Assembly (NCBI RefSeq): GCF_000382225.1
Contig: NZ_KB907829.1
Span: 1-43,433, forward strand
Length of the DNA stretch: 43,433 nucleotides
From: Hymenobacter aerophilus DSM 13606
Lineage (GTDB): Bacteria; Bacteroidota; Bacteroidia; Cytophagales; Hymenobacteraceae
Direction of reading: 5' to 3'
This document shows, one piece after another, positions 18,549 through 26,561 of the stretch. Both the position numbers and the translations under genes were made by a program. Below the pieces are notes generated by a model that did not search any database, had not been told where the DNA came from, and saw only the letters and a list, made by a program, of their open reading frames with translations. How positions within the stretch are numbered: the first letter of the stretch is position 1; each line of letters begins with the position of its first letter.

Positions 18549-19245
18549 AGGCGACGGCAATGGTGGCTACGCTGACTTCGCGGGCGCCGGCGGCGAGCAG
18601 CACGGCGCAGCAGGCTTCGAGCGTGGCCCCGGTGGTCAGCACGTCATCCACCACCAGCACGTGCTGGCCGGCAATGAGGTCGGGGCGGGCTACTTCGAAT
18701 ACGGTGGCCACGTTCTGCCAGCGCTGGAGACGGTTTTTGCGGGTCTGCGATTCGGTGGCAGCGGTGCGGCGCAGGGCCTCGGGGTGCCAGGGGCAGTTGA
18801 GGGCGGTGGCCAGGCCCTCGGCAAAGCTGTCGGCCTGGTTGTAGCCGCGGCGGGCCAGCTTGCGCGGATGCAGCGGCACGGGCACCACCAGCGCAAACGT
18901 GTCGGCGTAGCCCGTTTCGGCCAGCTCCTGCCCGAAATGGCGGCCCAGCACGCGGCCTACCTGCTGCTGGTTGCGGTATTTGAGCTCGTGCAGCAGGTGC
19001 TGCACCCGGCCGTGCTTCTGGAACGTGAGGTAGCCCAGCACGTGTGTAACCGGCAGCTTACCCCAGAACCGGCGGGCCAGCGGGTTGTCGGCGGGGGGCA
19101 GGCGGTGGTAGTCGGTGTAGGGCAGCTGGGCGCGGCAGGCGGTGCAGAGGTCGTCCTCGCCGCGGGCCAGCGGCTCCTGGCAGGCCAAGCACACCCGCGG
19201 GAAAATCAGGCCCACGAAATCGGACAGCACGGCGGGCAACGGCAT
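18547..19245 (-). CDS. ComF-family phosphoribosyltransferase-like protein
   Basis: 232 residues. Two CxxC pairs near the N-terminus (VCLACQ and LCTACR) form the expected zinc-binding element, and the C-terminal half is a type I phosphoribosyltransferase fold with the PRPP-binding motif VLVVDDVLTTGATL. RRGYNQADSFAEGLA is the family's other conserved block. ComF proteins act in DNA uptake in competent bacteria; related proteins are kept in many species with no known competence, so the role here is unproved. Start at ATG 19245. Confidence 0.92.
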   Translation of the reverse strand: MPLPAVLSDFVGLIFPRVCLACQEPLARGEDDLCTACRAQLPYTDYHRLPPADNPLARRFWGKLPVTHVLGYLTFQKHGRVQHLLHELKYRNQQQVGRVLGRHFGQELAETGYADTFALVVPVPLHPRKLARRGYNQADSFAEGLATALNCPWHPEALRRTAATESQTRKNRLQRWQNVATVFEVARPDLIAGQHVLVVDDVLTTGATLEACCAVLLAAGAREVSVATIAVA

Positions 19246-19325
19246 GGCGGCGGAGAACTTGACGGGTGGATTAGGGAAACTTCTCCTTAATTTTAAGCCA
19301 TATTTTTTTAATGCATTGAGGAAGA

Positions 19326-19425
19326 TGTCATTCTGAGCAGCGCGAAGAATCTGGTGGGCAATGAGTAACTCTGTCGTCAGAAATTACTTTGGCACGCGAG
19401 ATTCTTCGCGCTGCTCAGAATGACA
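19326..19425. repeat. GTCATnCTGAGC-superfamily palindrome (A type)
   Basis: Arms 19326-19352 and 19399-19425 are perfect 27-base inverted copies. It lies in the divergent spacer between comF and the AhpD-like gene. Confidence 0.9.
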
Positions 19426-19451
19426 GTTTTTCTGCCACATTCCCGCACACT

Positions 19452-19470
19452 TCCCACATTTCGCACATTC
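19452..19470 (+). repeat. 19-base word shared with 8313-8331
   Basis: Exact second copy of a 19-base sequence containing CCCACATTTCGCACATT. It ends six bases before the ATG at 19477; the first copy ends eight bases before the ATG at 8340. Confidence 0.75.
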
Positions 19471-19476
19471 TCCACT

Positions 19477-19854
19477 ATGAGCCTCGTCACTGAATTCAAC
19501 GATTACCGCCAGCGCATGAATGAGAAAATCATGGCGGCCGACAACAAGGTTATCAAGCGGTTTTTCAACCTCGACACCAACACTTACCAGGAGGGCGCGC
19601 TCGACGTGAAAACCAAGGAACTGCTGGGCTTGGCCTGCTCGATGGTGCTGCGCTGCGACGACTGCATCAAGTACCACCTGGGCAAATGCTACGAGGAGAA
19701 GGTGAGCGAGGAGGAGATGTACGAGCTGTTCGCCATTGCCAACCTCATCGGCGGCAGCATCGTGATTCCGCACTTCCGGCGGGCCGTGGAGTACTGGGAG
19801 GCGCTCAAGGAGGAAACCGTAACGCCGCCGCCCGTTCATCCCCACCACGCCTAG
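19477..19854 (+). CDS. Carboxymuconolactone-decarboxylase / AhpD-like protein
   Basis: 125 residues, all-helical appearance. The motif CDDCIKYHLGKCYE contains the CxxCxxxH signature of the AhpD-like branch of the CMD family, which uses the two cysteines and the histidine for peroxidase-type or disulfide-reductase chemistry. Family members include alkylhydroperoxidase AhpD; the electron donor here is unknown. ATG 19477 is chosen over an upstream start in the repeat. It is followed after two bases by the next gene, so the two are likely co-transcribed. Confidence 0.88.
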   Translation: MSLVTEFNDYRQRMNEKIMAADNKVIKRFFNLDTNTYQEGALDVKTKELLGLACSMVLRCDDCIKYHLGKCYEEKVSEEEMYELFAIANLIGGSIVIPHFRRAVEYWEALKEETVTPPPVHPHHA

Positions 19855-19856
19855 CC

Positions 19857-20219
19857 ATGCTCGACCCCCAGGAAACCGAAGCCCAGTTCGAGCACCGCTG
19901 GTGGGAGCTGATGACCGAAATGCGCGCCCGTTTCGGCAAAAAGCCCGACCTCAACGCCCTGCTGCTGCTCATTGGCGTGCAGGAGCTGGGCCAGGGCGCG
20001 GGCCCGTTCACCAAGGAGCAAAAGCAGGATTTGATGCACATTGCCACCTGCCGGCTGTTCAGTATTTCGGGCTACTACGAGCTGGAAAATGTGGACCCCG
20101 AAGGCTGGCCCCACTACCGGCTGCTGCAGCCGCTGCCCTTCTCCAACCTGAAAGAGCAGGAGCGCATGCTGAAATGGCACGTGCTGGAGTACTTCGACGA
20201 GCAGAATCAGGAGGAGTAG
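19857..20219 (+). CDS. Conserved protein of unknown function
   Basis: 120 residues, soluble, acidic. Two visible helical blocks (NALLLLIGVQELGQ and KEQKQDLMHIATCRLFSISGYYEL) and a conserved-looking HYRLLQPLPFSNLKEQERMLKWHVLEYF end. I do not recognise a named family. The start ATG at 19857 is two bases after the stop of the AhpD-like gene, so translational coupling is likely and a shared redox role is possible. A palindrome follows. Confidence 0.75.
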   Translation: MLDPQETEAQFEHRWWELMTEMRARFGKKPDLNALLLLIGVQELGQGAGPFTKEQKQDLMHIATCRLFSISGYYELENVDPEGWPHYRLLQPLPFSNLKEQERMLKWHVLEYFDEQNQEE

Positions 20220-20244
20220 CGGTAGCAGCTACAGAAACGAATTG

Positions 20245-20343
20245 CGTCATGCTGAGCTGGTCGAAGCATCGCTGCCGCAATGGTAAACCTGACGTCAGGA
20301 ATTGCCACTGCAGCAGCGATGCTTCGACCAGCCCAGCATGACG
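20245..20343. repeat. GTCATnCTGAGC-superfamily palindrome (B type)
   Basis: Arms 20245-20275 and 20313-20343 match with one difference in 31. Core is GTCATGCTGAGC...GAAGCATC. It lies between the unknown gene and xth. Confidence 0.9.
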
Positions 20344-20369
20344 TTCTATTGTTCCGGAAAAACCATTAG

Positions 20370-21146
20370 ATGCACATCATCTCCTACAACCTCAACGGCC
20401 TGCGCTCGGCCCTGGGCAAGGGCCTGGCCGATTGGGTGGCCACGGCCCGGCCCGACGTGCTGTGCGTGCAGGAATTAAAGGCCGGCCGCGAGCCGCTCGA
20501 CGTGACGCCCATCACCGACTTAGGCTACCACGCCTACCTGCATCCGGCCCAAAAGCCCGGCTACAGCGGCGTAGCAGTTTTCTCCCTGGAAAAGCCGCGG
20601 GCCGTGATTGAAGGCTGCGGCCAGGAGCTGTACGATACCGAAGGTCGGGTGCTGCGGCTCGATTTTGAGCACTTTTCGGTGCTGAACACCTACATGCCCT
20701 CGGGCACCAGCGGCCCCGAGCGGCAGGCGTTCAAGGTGGAGTGGCTGCACTTTTTCCGGCGCTACGTGGCGGAGTTGCGGGCTGCCGGCGGGCCGCCGCT
20801 GGTTATTGCCGGCGACTTCAACTGCTGCCAGCGCGAGCTGGATTTGCACAACCCCAAGGCCAACCAGAAAAGCCCCGGTTTCACGCCCGAGGAGCGCCAG
20901 TGGTTCCAGGATTTTCTGGCCGACGGCTTCACCGACTCGTTCCGCCACCACCACGGCGACGCGCCGGACCGTTACTCCTGGTGGAGCTACCGCGCCGGTT
21001 CGCGCGCCCGCAACGTGGGCTGGCGCCTCGACCATCTGCTGGTTGACAACCGCCTCGCGCCCCACATCCGCCACGCCGACCTGCTACCCGGCATCATCCA
21101 CTCCGACCACTGCCCGGCCTCGCTGGAACTTGGTTTTGAGCAGTGA
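20370..21146 (+). CDS. xth: Exodeoxyribonuclease III (AP endonuclease family)
   Basis: 258 residues, the usual length for the family. Motifs of the exonuclease III / endonuclease-exonuclease-phosphatase fold are clear: SYNLNGLRSA (metal-contacting Asn), VLCVQELKA (catalytic Glu), NTYMPSG, IAGDFNCC (Asp/Asn), WRLDHLLVDNRLA and the final HSDHCPASLEL with the catalytic His. It cleaves DNA at abasic sites and removes 3' blocks during base excision repair. It ends within the left arm of the next palindrome. Confidence 0.94.
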   Translation: MHIISYNLNGLRSALGKGLADWVATARPDVLCVQELKAGREPLDVTPITDLGYHAYLHPAQKPGYSGVAVFSLEKPRAVIEGCGQELYDTEGRVLRLDFEHFSVLNTYMPSGTSGPERQAFKVEWLHFFRRYVAELRAAGGPPLVIAGDFNCCQRELDLHNPKANQKSPGFTPEERQWFQDFLADGFTDSFRHHHGDAPDRYSWWSYRAGSRARNVGWRLDHLLVDNRLAPHIRHADLLPGIIHSDHCPASLELGFEQ

Positions 21147-21270
21147 GCAGTAAACCGTTGTCATTCTGAGCAGAGCGAAGAATCTCGCGTGCAATGGTAA
21201 CCCTGTCGTCAGGATTTACTTTGGCACGCGAGATTCTTCGCTTCGCTCTGAATGACAACGGTTTACTGCT
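21146..21270. repeat. GTCATnCTGAGC-superfamily palindrome (A type) spanning two stop codons
   Basis: Arms of 47 bases, 21146-21192 and 21224-21270, with a few differences concentrated around 21165-21175. Left arm begins at the last base of the xth stop, right arm covers the stop (21263-21265) of the convergent oxidoreductase gene. It may act as a bidirectional terminator. Confidence 0.88.
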
Positions 21271-22567
21271 CCACCAAAATCATGTCTGCCACTTCGCGGC
21301 CGGAGGCTATGGCGGCGTTGAGCGAGGGGTAGGCGGCGTAGTCGCCGCAGCGGAAGACGTTGGTGGCGAGGCGGAGCGACTGGCGGGCAGGCTGGCCGGC
21401 GGGGTATTCGGGCAGTGCGTAGGGCAGCGCGTAGGTGCGCAGGTGGGGCCAGCCGGCGGCTTCGGGGCCGAACCAGGCCGTCAGCTCGCGCCGCAGCTGG
21501 GCCGTAAGGCCGGCTTCCGAGAGGCCATGCTCGCCGTGGGTGCTCACCGATACCAGCCGCTGCCCGGCCGGGGCGTAGGCCGGGGCCACATCCGAGGGGA
21601 AAGCCACGTTGTGGGCCAGGCCGGTGGGCGAAGCGTTGAGGCGCAGCAGCTTATCGGGCTTGCCGCTGAGCGCGGGCGCGGCGAAGTATGTGCAGGTGGT
21701 ACGGCGCCAGGCCAGGGGTTTGGGCGTGGTAACCAGGGCCTCATCGGTGGCTTTGGGCAGCAGCCGGGTGGCGGCCTCGCCATCTACGGCTACTACCACG
21801 GCGGCGGCATCGAGCGTTTCGCCACTGGCGAGCCGTACGGTGGTGCCCTCCACGGCGGCTACCGGGCAGTTGAGGCGCACGGTGCCGGCGGGCAGGCGGG
21901 CGGCCAGCTGCTCCGGAATCTGCTGCATGCCCAGGGCGGGCACCACGGCCTCGCCAATCACAAACTGCTGAAATACGAACTCGAAGAAGTTGGCCGCCGT
22001 GCTCAGGCTGCGGTCGAGGAACACGCCGCCGAAAAAGGGCCGGAAGAAGTTGTCGATGATTTGCTCGCTCCAGCCGTAGTGGCGCAGAAATTCGAGCGTA
22101 CTCTGCGCGTTGGTGGAATTACGGCTCAGCAGCTGCCCGCTGGTATAGCCGCGCATGTGTTGCACGAGGCTCAGAATGCGCAGCTTGTCGGGCAGCGTGC
22201 CGATGCGGGAGGTGAGGGCGGAGAAGGCCGCCGTGGGCTGCTGCAGCGGGTTTTGCAGGGTCGTCTGCTTGCCATCGGGCAGCCGGATGACGGCCCCCGA
22301 GCGGAACGCCTTTAGGTCGAGCGCGCCGTAGTCAATCAGCCGCTCGACTTCGGGGTAGCGGGTGAGCAGCACCTGAAAGCCCCGATCGAGGCGGAAACCC
22401 TCGGCCGTGACGTCGGTGCGCACGCGGCCGCCTACGGCGTCGGCGGCTTCGAGCAGCAGCACCGGGCGGCCGGCGCGGTGCAGGTAGTTGGCGCAGGCCA
22501 GCCCGGCCATGCCAGCGCCGATAATGATAACGGGTAGTTGGGTAGCAGAAGCGGAAGTCGTGGTCAT
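21263..22567 (-). CDS. FAD-dependent amine-oxidase-fold oxidoreductase
   Basis: 434 residues. The N-terminus shows the FAD-binding motif IIIGAGMAGLACANYLHRAG followed by LLEAADAVGGRVRTD, the pattern shared by phytoene desaturases, protoporphyrinogen oxidases and monoamine oxidases; RLDRGFQVLL and the C-terminal VFRCGDYAAYPSLNAAIASGREVA block are also typical. Carotenoid desaturation is possible for a pigmented bacterium, but no other carotenoid gene is here and the sequence does not decide the substrate. ATG 22567 is chosen over 22585 because it better precedes the FAD motif. Confidence 0.85.
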   Translation of the reverse strand: MTTTSASATQLPVIIIGAGMAGLACANYLHRAGRPVLLLEAADAVGGRVRTDVTAEGFRLDRGFQVLLTRYPEVERLIDYGALDLKAFRSGAVIRLPDGKQTTLQNPLQQPTAAFSALTSRIGTLPDKLRILSLVQHMRGYTSGQLLSRNSTNAQSTLEFLRHYGWSEQIIDNFFRPFFGGVFLDRSLSTAANFFEFVFQQFVIGEAVVPALGMQQIPEQLAARLPAGTVRLNCPVAAVEGTTVRLASGETLDAAAVVVAVDGEAATRLLPKATDEALVTTPKPLAWRRTTCTYFAAPALSGKPDKLLRLNASPTGLAHNVAFPSDVAPAYAPAGQRLVSVSTHGEHGLSEAGLTAQLRRELTAWFGPEAAGWPHLRTYALPYALPEYPAGQPARQSLRLATNVFRCGDYAAYPSLNAAIASGREVADMILVEQ

Positions 22568-22608
22568 ATCAAACCCAAACTGCAAACCGGGCGCGAAGGT
22601 TGTTTTGA

Positions 22609-22819
22609 AGGAGCCAGGAGTTAGAAGCTAGGAGCTAGGAGCTAGGAGCTAGAAGGGAGGAACGTCATTCAGAGCATGTGGCGCATCAAGCCAGGGACGA
22701 AGAATCTCGCTCGGGTTACATTGCATGGTTCGTTCAACGATGCACGCGAGATTCTTCGCTGCGCTCTGAATGACGTTCCCTTCTAGCTCCTAGCTCCTAG
22801 CTTCTAACTCCTGGCTCCT
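22609..22819. repeat. Nested palindrome: iterated outer arms around an A-type element
   Basis: Outer arms (about 22609-22660 and 22778-22819) are inverted copies made of repeats of the 7-base word TAGGAGC; the left arm has one extra unit. The inner part (22661-22777) is a GTCATTCAGAGC palindrome with an irregular insertion in its left arm. The right arm ends one base before the stop codon of the haem lipoprotein gene. Confidence 0.85.
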
Positions 22820-23497
22820 CTAAAACAACGGCTTGCGGGGCTTCATGATTTTGCGGGTTTTCTGGGTCCAGAACTCGGCCGCGCCGCTGCGGCTGAGGCT
22901 GACGCGCCACACGCCCATGGCCTGGCCCTGCTGGTATCCTGTTGCCTGGTCCTGCGGATACTGCTGCTTGATGAGGGCGTAATCGGCCGCCGAAATGTCC
23001 TTTCCCACTTCGCCGTGGCAGCGCAGGCAGAGCTGGTCGTTGAGCACCAGCGGACGCTGGTAGGTGAACACCTCCTGGCTCGGGCGGGCCACCTGGCGGG
23101 CGGTGTCGGCGGGGTTCAGCTCGGCGGCCGACAGCGTAGCCTGGTTGGCGGGGTTGCGCGGACGGTTGCTGGCGCGGCGGAGCGTGGCCTCCATCGTTTT
23201 GGCCAGCGAATCGGTGCGGGGCAGCTGCTCGGGGTGGCAGAAGGGCAGAGCCGCCGCTACGCCGCCCGCGGCCAGCTTATCAGCCAGCACCTGGCGCAGT
23301 TCCCGTTCGGCGGTGCGCGTGAGCGAGTCGCCGGCCCAGGCCGTGGCCCGCAGCAAATCGGCGGGCATAATGCGCTTGACCTCCCAGTTCACGGTTTCCT
23401 TGGCCAGCTCCTTGGTGTTGCTCAGGTGCTCAATCTGGTCGGGGCGGCAGGCGGAGAGCAGCAGCAGCAGGGCGGCAAAAGGCAGAATGGGACGCAT
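22820..23497 (-). CDS. DUF3365-type single-haem lipoprotein
   Basis: 225 residues. Lipoprotein signal with lipobox LLSAC (Cys at about residue 17) and one c-type haem-binding motif CLRCHG near residue 164, inside a region resembling the Tll0287-like / DUF3365 haem sensor domain (ending AMGVWRVSLSR). Such domains bind one covalent haem and are often the sensing part of signalling proteins; here the protein is a stand-alone lipoprotein, so electron transfer or sensing is inference. ATG 23497 is chosen because it begins the signal; a longer frame to 23605 runs through a repeat. Confidence 0.82.
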   Translation of the reverse strand: MRPILPFAALLLLLSACRPDQIEHLSNTKELAKETVNWEVKRIMPADLLRATAWAGDSLTRTAERELRQVLADKLAAGGVAAALPFCHPEQLPRTDSLAKTMEATLRRASNRPRNPANQATLSAAELNPADTARQVARPSQEVFTYQRPLVLNDQLCLRCHGEVGKDISAADYALIKQQYPQDQATGYQQGQAMGVWRVSLSRSGAAEFWTQKTRKIMKPRKPLF

Positions 23498-23503
23498 TTT
23501 TAT

Positions 23504-23653
23504 AGCTTTTAGCTGACAGCTGTTAGCTGATAGCTTTGATTGATGATGAAGAGGTACGCGAAATTGAGTGTTCCAAGCTGAGGCAAAATCAAAATGCTCC
23601 GCCACAATAAATCAGCCGGCACCTATAAAGCTAATAGCTGTCAGCTAAAAGCT
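23504..23653. repeat. AGCT-iterated inverted repeat in a divergent spacer
   Basis: Bases 23504-23528 and 23629-23653 are inverted copies with one difference in 25, built of AGCTnTTAGCT words. The left arm begins seven bases upstream of the haem lipoprotein start. A related palindrome lies at 34036-34193. Confidence 0.85.
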
Positions 23654-23686
23654 AACAGCTCAAGTACACGGCTCAGAATGTAGCCG

Positions 23687-23694
23687 TATCTTTG
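23687..23694 (+). promoter_or_regulatory. Candidate prfA -7 box TATCTTTG
   Basis: Exact TAnnTTTG match 29 bases upstream of the prfA ATG, leaving a leader of about 24 bases with an AGAAGG purine run that could act as a weak ribosome-binding site. Confidence 0.6.
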
Positions 23695-23723
23695 CAATCC
23701 TACTACAAATTTCAGAAGGCAAG

Positions 23724-24794
23724 ATGCTAGATAAACTGGAGGCCATTCAACGGCGCTACGAGGACGTGAGCGAGGAGCTGACCCAGCCCGAAGCCATGAG
23801 CGACATGAAGCGCTTTAAGGCCCTCAACAAGGAATACAAGGACCTGGGCAAGATTATGGTCGAGTACAAGGCCTACCAGAACGTGCTGGCCAACATCGAC
23901 AGCAGCAAGCAGGTAATTGCCACCGAGCGCGACGAGGATTTCCGCCAGATGGCCAAGGACGAGCTCGAAGAGCTCTACCCCGAGCAGGAGCGCCTGGAAG
24001 CCGTTATCAAGGAGCTGCTCATCCCCAAAGACCCCAACGACAGCAAGGACGTCATCATGGAAATCCGGGCCGGGGCCGGGGGCGACGAGGCGGCTATTTT
24101 TGCCGGCGACCTGCAGCGCATGTATATGCGCTACGCCGAAAAGCACGGCCTCAAAATGGACCTGATTGACGCCACCGAAGGTACTTCGGGCGGCTACAAG
24201 GAAATTATCCTGGCCATGAAGGGCGAGGACGTGTACGGCAAGCTCAAGTTTGAAAGCGGCGTGCACCGCGTGCAGCGCGTGCCGGCCACCGAAACCCAGG
24301 GCCGCATCCACACCTCCGTAGCCTCGATTGTGGTGATGCCCGAGGCCGAGGAGCTCGACGTGCAGATTGATATGAACGACGTGCGCAAGGACCTGTTCAT
24401 GTCGAGCGGCCCCGGCGGCCAGTCGGTGAACACGACGTACTCGGCCGTGCGCCTCACCCACCTGCCCACCGGCCTCGTGGCCCAGTGCCAGGACCAGAAG
24501 TCGCAGCTCAAGAACTTCGACAAGGCCCTGGGCGTGCTCCGTTCGCGCCTCTACGAAATCGAGCTGGCCAAGAAGAACGAGGCCGAAGGCGCGGCCCGCA
24601 AGAACATGATTGGCGGCGGCGACCGGTCGGACAAAATCCGCACCTACAACTACCCCCAGGGCCGCGTAACCGACCACCGCATCGGCTTCACGGTGTACAA
24701 CCTGGCCAGCGTAATGGACGGCAACATCGACGACTTCGTAGAGCAGTTGCGCCTGGCCGAAAGCGCCGCCCGCCTGCAGGAAGGCGTGGGGTAA
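23724..24794 (+). CDS. prfA: Peptide chain release factor 1
   Basis: 356 residues, normal for the family. The catalytic GGQ motif is in SSGPGGQSVNTTYSAVR; the stop-codon-reading site is RVPATETQGRIHTS, with the Pro-Ala-Thr tripeptide of RF1 (RF2 has Ser-Pro-Phe). It reads UAA and UAG and triggers peptide release on the ribosome. The Ser after GGQ instead of His is common in Bacteroidota. Start ATG 23724, promoter box at 23687. Confidence 0.97.
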   Translation: MLDKLEAIQRRYEDVSEELTQPEAMSDMKRFKALNKEYKDLGKIMVEYKAYQNVLANIDSSKQVIATERDEDFRQMAKDELEELYPEQERLEAVIKELLIPKDPNDSKDVIMEIRAGAGGDEAAIFAGDLQRMYMRYAEKHGLKMDLIDATEGTSGGYKEIILAMKGEDVYGKLKFESGVHRVQRVPATETQGRIHTSVASIVVMPEAEELDVQIDMNDVRKDLFMSSGPGGQSVNTTYSAVRLTHLPTGLVAQCQDQKSQLKNFDKALGVLRSRLYEIELAKKNEAEGAARKNMIGGGDRSDKIRTYNYPQGRVTDHRIGFTVYNLASVMDGNIDDFVEQLRLAESAARLQEGVG

Positions 24795-24819
24795 GGCTAT
24801 TGGGGATTGAGGTGAGAAT

Positions 24820-24906
24820 CTGTCATCCTGAGCTTGCGAAGGACCTTGCCACACCTGAACGAGTCAGTGTAACGTTACAAGGTCCTTCGCAAGCTCAGGA
24901 TGACAG
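24820..24906. repeat. GTCATnCTGAGC-superfamily palindrome (C type)
   Basis: Arms 24820-24848 and 24878-24906 are perfect 29-base inverted copies with core GTCATCCTGAGC...GAAGGACC. It lies between prfA and the beta-helix lipoprotein gene. Confidence 0.92.
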
Positions 24907-24941
24907 GAAATTACCCGAATATCATCTAAGTCCCCTACCTC

Positions 24942-26456
24942 ATGCGCTTCCTGCTGCCGCTGCTGCTCCTGCTTTCCGCCCTGACGACGACGCTGCTGCT
25001 GCCGGGCTGCGAGCCGAAGGAGGATTTGCTGACGACGGACAGCAGCGCCAAGCTGGAATTTTCGCTCGACACAGTGAAGTTTGATACCGTGTTTGTGGCC
25101 ACCGGCACCGTGAGCAAGCGTTTGTGGGTGTACAACCGCAACGCCCGCGCCGTGCGGATAAGCGAAATCAGCCTGCCCAGCCGCCCGGCCATCACCTACA
25201 ACCTGCTGGTAAACGGCGACGCCGGCCCCAGCGCCCGCAACGTTGAAATTCGGGGCAAGGATAGTTTGCTGGTGCTGGTGCGGGCCACCATCGACCCCAC
25301 GGCGGCCGACGGCAAGCCGTTTCTGGTGGAAGACGACCTGCGCTTCCTGACCAACGGCAACGAGCAGGCCGTGAAAGTGGTCAGCTACGGCCAGAACGCC
25401 TACTTCCACGACAACGAAACCATCAGCCGCAACACCACCTGGGCGGCCGATAAGCCCCACGTGCTCTACGGCTCGGTGGGCGTGGCGCCGGGCGTTACGC
25501 TCACTATTGCGGCCGGCGCACGCATCTACGCGCATGCCGGGGCATTTCTGGGGGTGAAGGGCCGGCTGCTGTGCAACCCCGATTTCCAGCCCACCGGCCC
25601 CATTAAGCCCGACGACCTCAACATTGTGCGCTTCCAGGGCGACCGGCGCGAGGCCGAGTACGCCGAGCGCCCCGGGCAGTGGGGCGGCATCGAGTTCGAT
25701 TTGGGCAGCCAGGGCAACGTGGTGCGCTACACCGAAATCAAGAACAGCACGCTGGGCCTGTACCTCTACAACCCTTTCGATGAGCAGCCCCGCCCTCAGG
25801 TGCGGGTCGAGCACGCGCAGCTGCGCAACATCTCCAGCCTCAACAGCCCGTTGCCTTTTGATGGGGCCGCGCTGCTGAGCTTGTGCGGCGACTTTACGGT
25901 CAGCAACACGCTCATCAGCAACTGCGAGCAGTACGCGGTGTATGCCGTGCAAAGCAGCCAAATCCAGCTCGATTACTGCACCATTGCCAACTACAGTTCG
26001 GGCGCCCGCGAGCAGCCTTCGGTCCTGATTTCGCCCAAGGCGCCTTTCCCGGCTATCAACGACCGGCCGCTGCCCGCGGTGGCCCCGCGCGGCCTGCTGG
26101 TGCGCAACTCCATCGTTTGGGGCAACAGCCGCACCGGCGAGGAGTTGGAGTTTGTGGAGGGCGAGCAGTACGCGGGCAGCATCAGCATCCGCAACAGCCT
26201 GCTCAAAACCAAGCGCTACGACAACGCGGGGCCGCTGGGCCAGCAGCAAAACGGCAACCTGCTCAACCCCGACGAGTTTGCCGGCCGCATTTTCAAGAAC
26301 ACTTTCGCGACCCCCAAGCCCAACTTCGAGCTCGACACCCTCTCGCCGGCCAGCAACCGCGCCCTGCCCCTGCCGGGCCTGCCCACCGACCTGCTCAACC
26401 GCCCCCGCCACCCCACCACCCCCGACATGGGCGCCTACGAGCGGGTGAATCCGTGA
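24942..26456 (+). CDS. Beta-helix lipoprotein (choice-of-anchor-Q-like)
   Basis: 504 residues. A lipoprotein signal (LLLPGC, Cys at about residue 23) is followed by an Ig-like N-terminal region (about 35-130, KLEFSLDTVKFDTVFVATGTVSKRLWVYN) and then a right-handed parallel beta-helix (about 165-420) with repeats such as GIEFDLGSQGNVVRYTEIKNS and FTVSNTLISNCEQYAVYAV. The C-terminal NRPRHPTTPDMGAYER segment is the end typical of the choice-of-anchor-Q group. Probably surface-exposed or periplasmic; no active site is recognised. Confidence 0.82.
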   Translation: MRFLLPLLLLLSALTTTLLLPGCEPKEDLLTTDSSAKLEFSLDTVKFDTVFVATGTVSKRLWVYNRNARAVRISEISLPSRPAITYNLLVNGDAGPSARNVEIRGKDSLLVLVRATIDPTAADGKPFLVEDDLRFLTNGNEQAVKVVSYGQNAYFHDNETISRNTTWAADKPHVLYGSVGVAPGVTLTIAAGARIYAHAGAFLGVKGRLLCNPDFQPTGPIKPDDLNIVRFQGDRREAEYAERPGQWGGIEFDLGSQGNVVRYTEIKNSTLGLYLYNPFDEQPRPQVRVEHAQLRNISSLNSPLPFDGAALLSLCGDFTVSNTLISNCEQYAVYAVQSSQIQLDYCTIANYSSGAREQPSVLISPKAPFPAINDRPLPAVAPRGLLVRNSIVWGNSRTGEELEFVEGEQYAGSISIRNSLLKTKRYDNAGPLGQQQNGNLLNPDEFAGRIFKNTFATPKPNFELDTLSPASNRALPLPGLPTDLLNRPRHPTTPDMGAYERVNP

Positions 26457-26459
26457 TTT

Positions 26460-26556
26460 AGAAGTGAGATATGAGAAGTTAGAGGTGAGACTACGTTCTA
26501 ACCACACAAAGCCCGAAGAACGTAGTCTCACTTCTAACTTCTCATATCTCACTTCT
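26460..26556. repeat. 40-base near-perfect inverted repeat
   Basis: Arms 26460-26499 and 26517-26556 differ at one position in 40. They are made of iterated AGAAGTGAGA/AGAAGTTAG words. The element fills the space from three bases after one stop to six before the next start, both genes on the plus strand. Confidence 0.93.
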
Positions 26557-26561
26557 CTACT

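Noticed and set aside
18374..18560. Small RNA gene in the gldJ-comF spacer
   Set aside because: The structure is explained by nested palindromes and a terminator; no promoter was seen.
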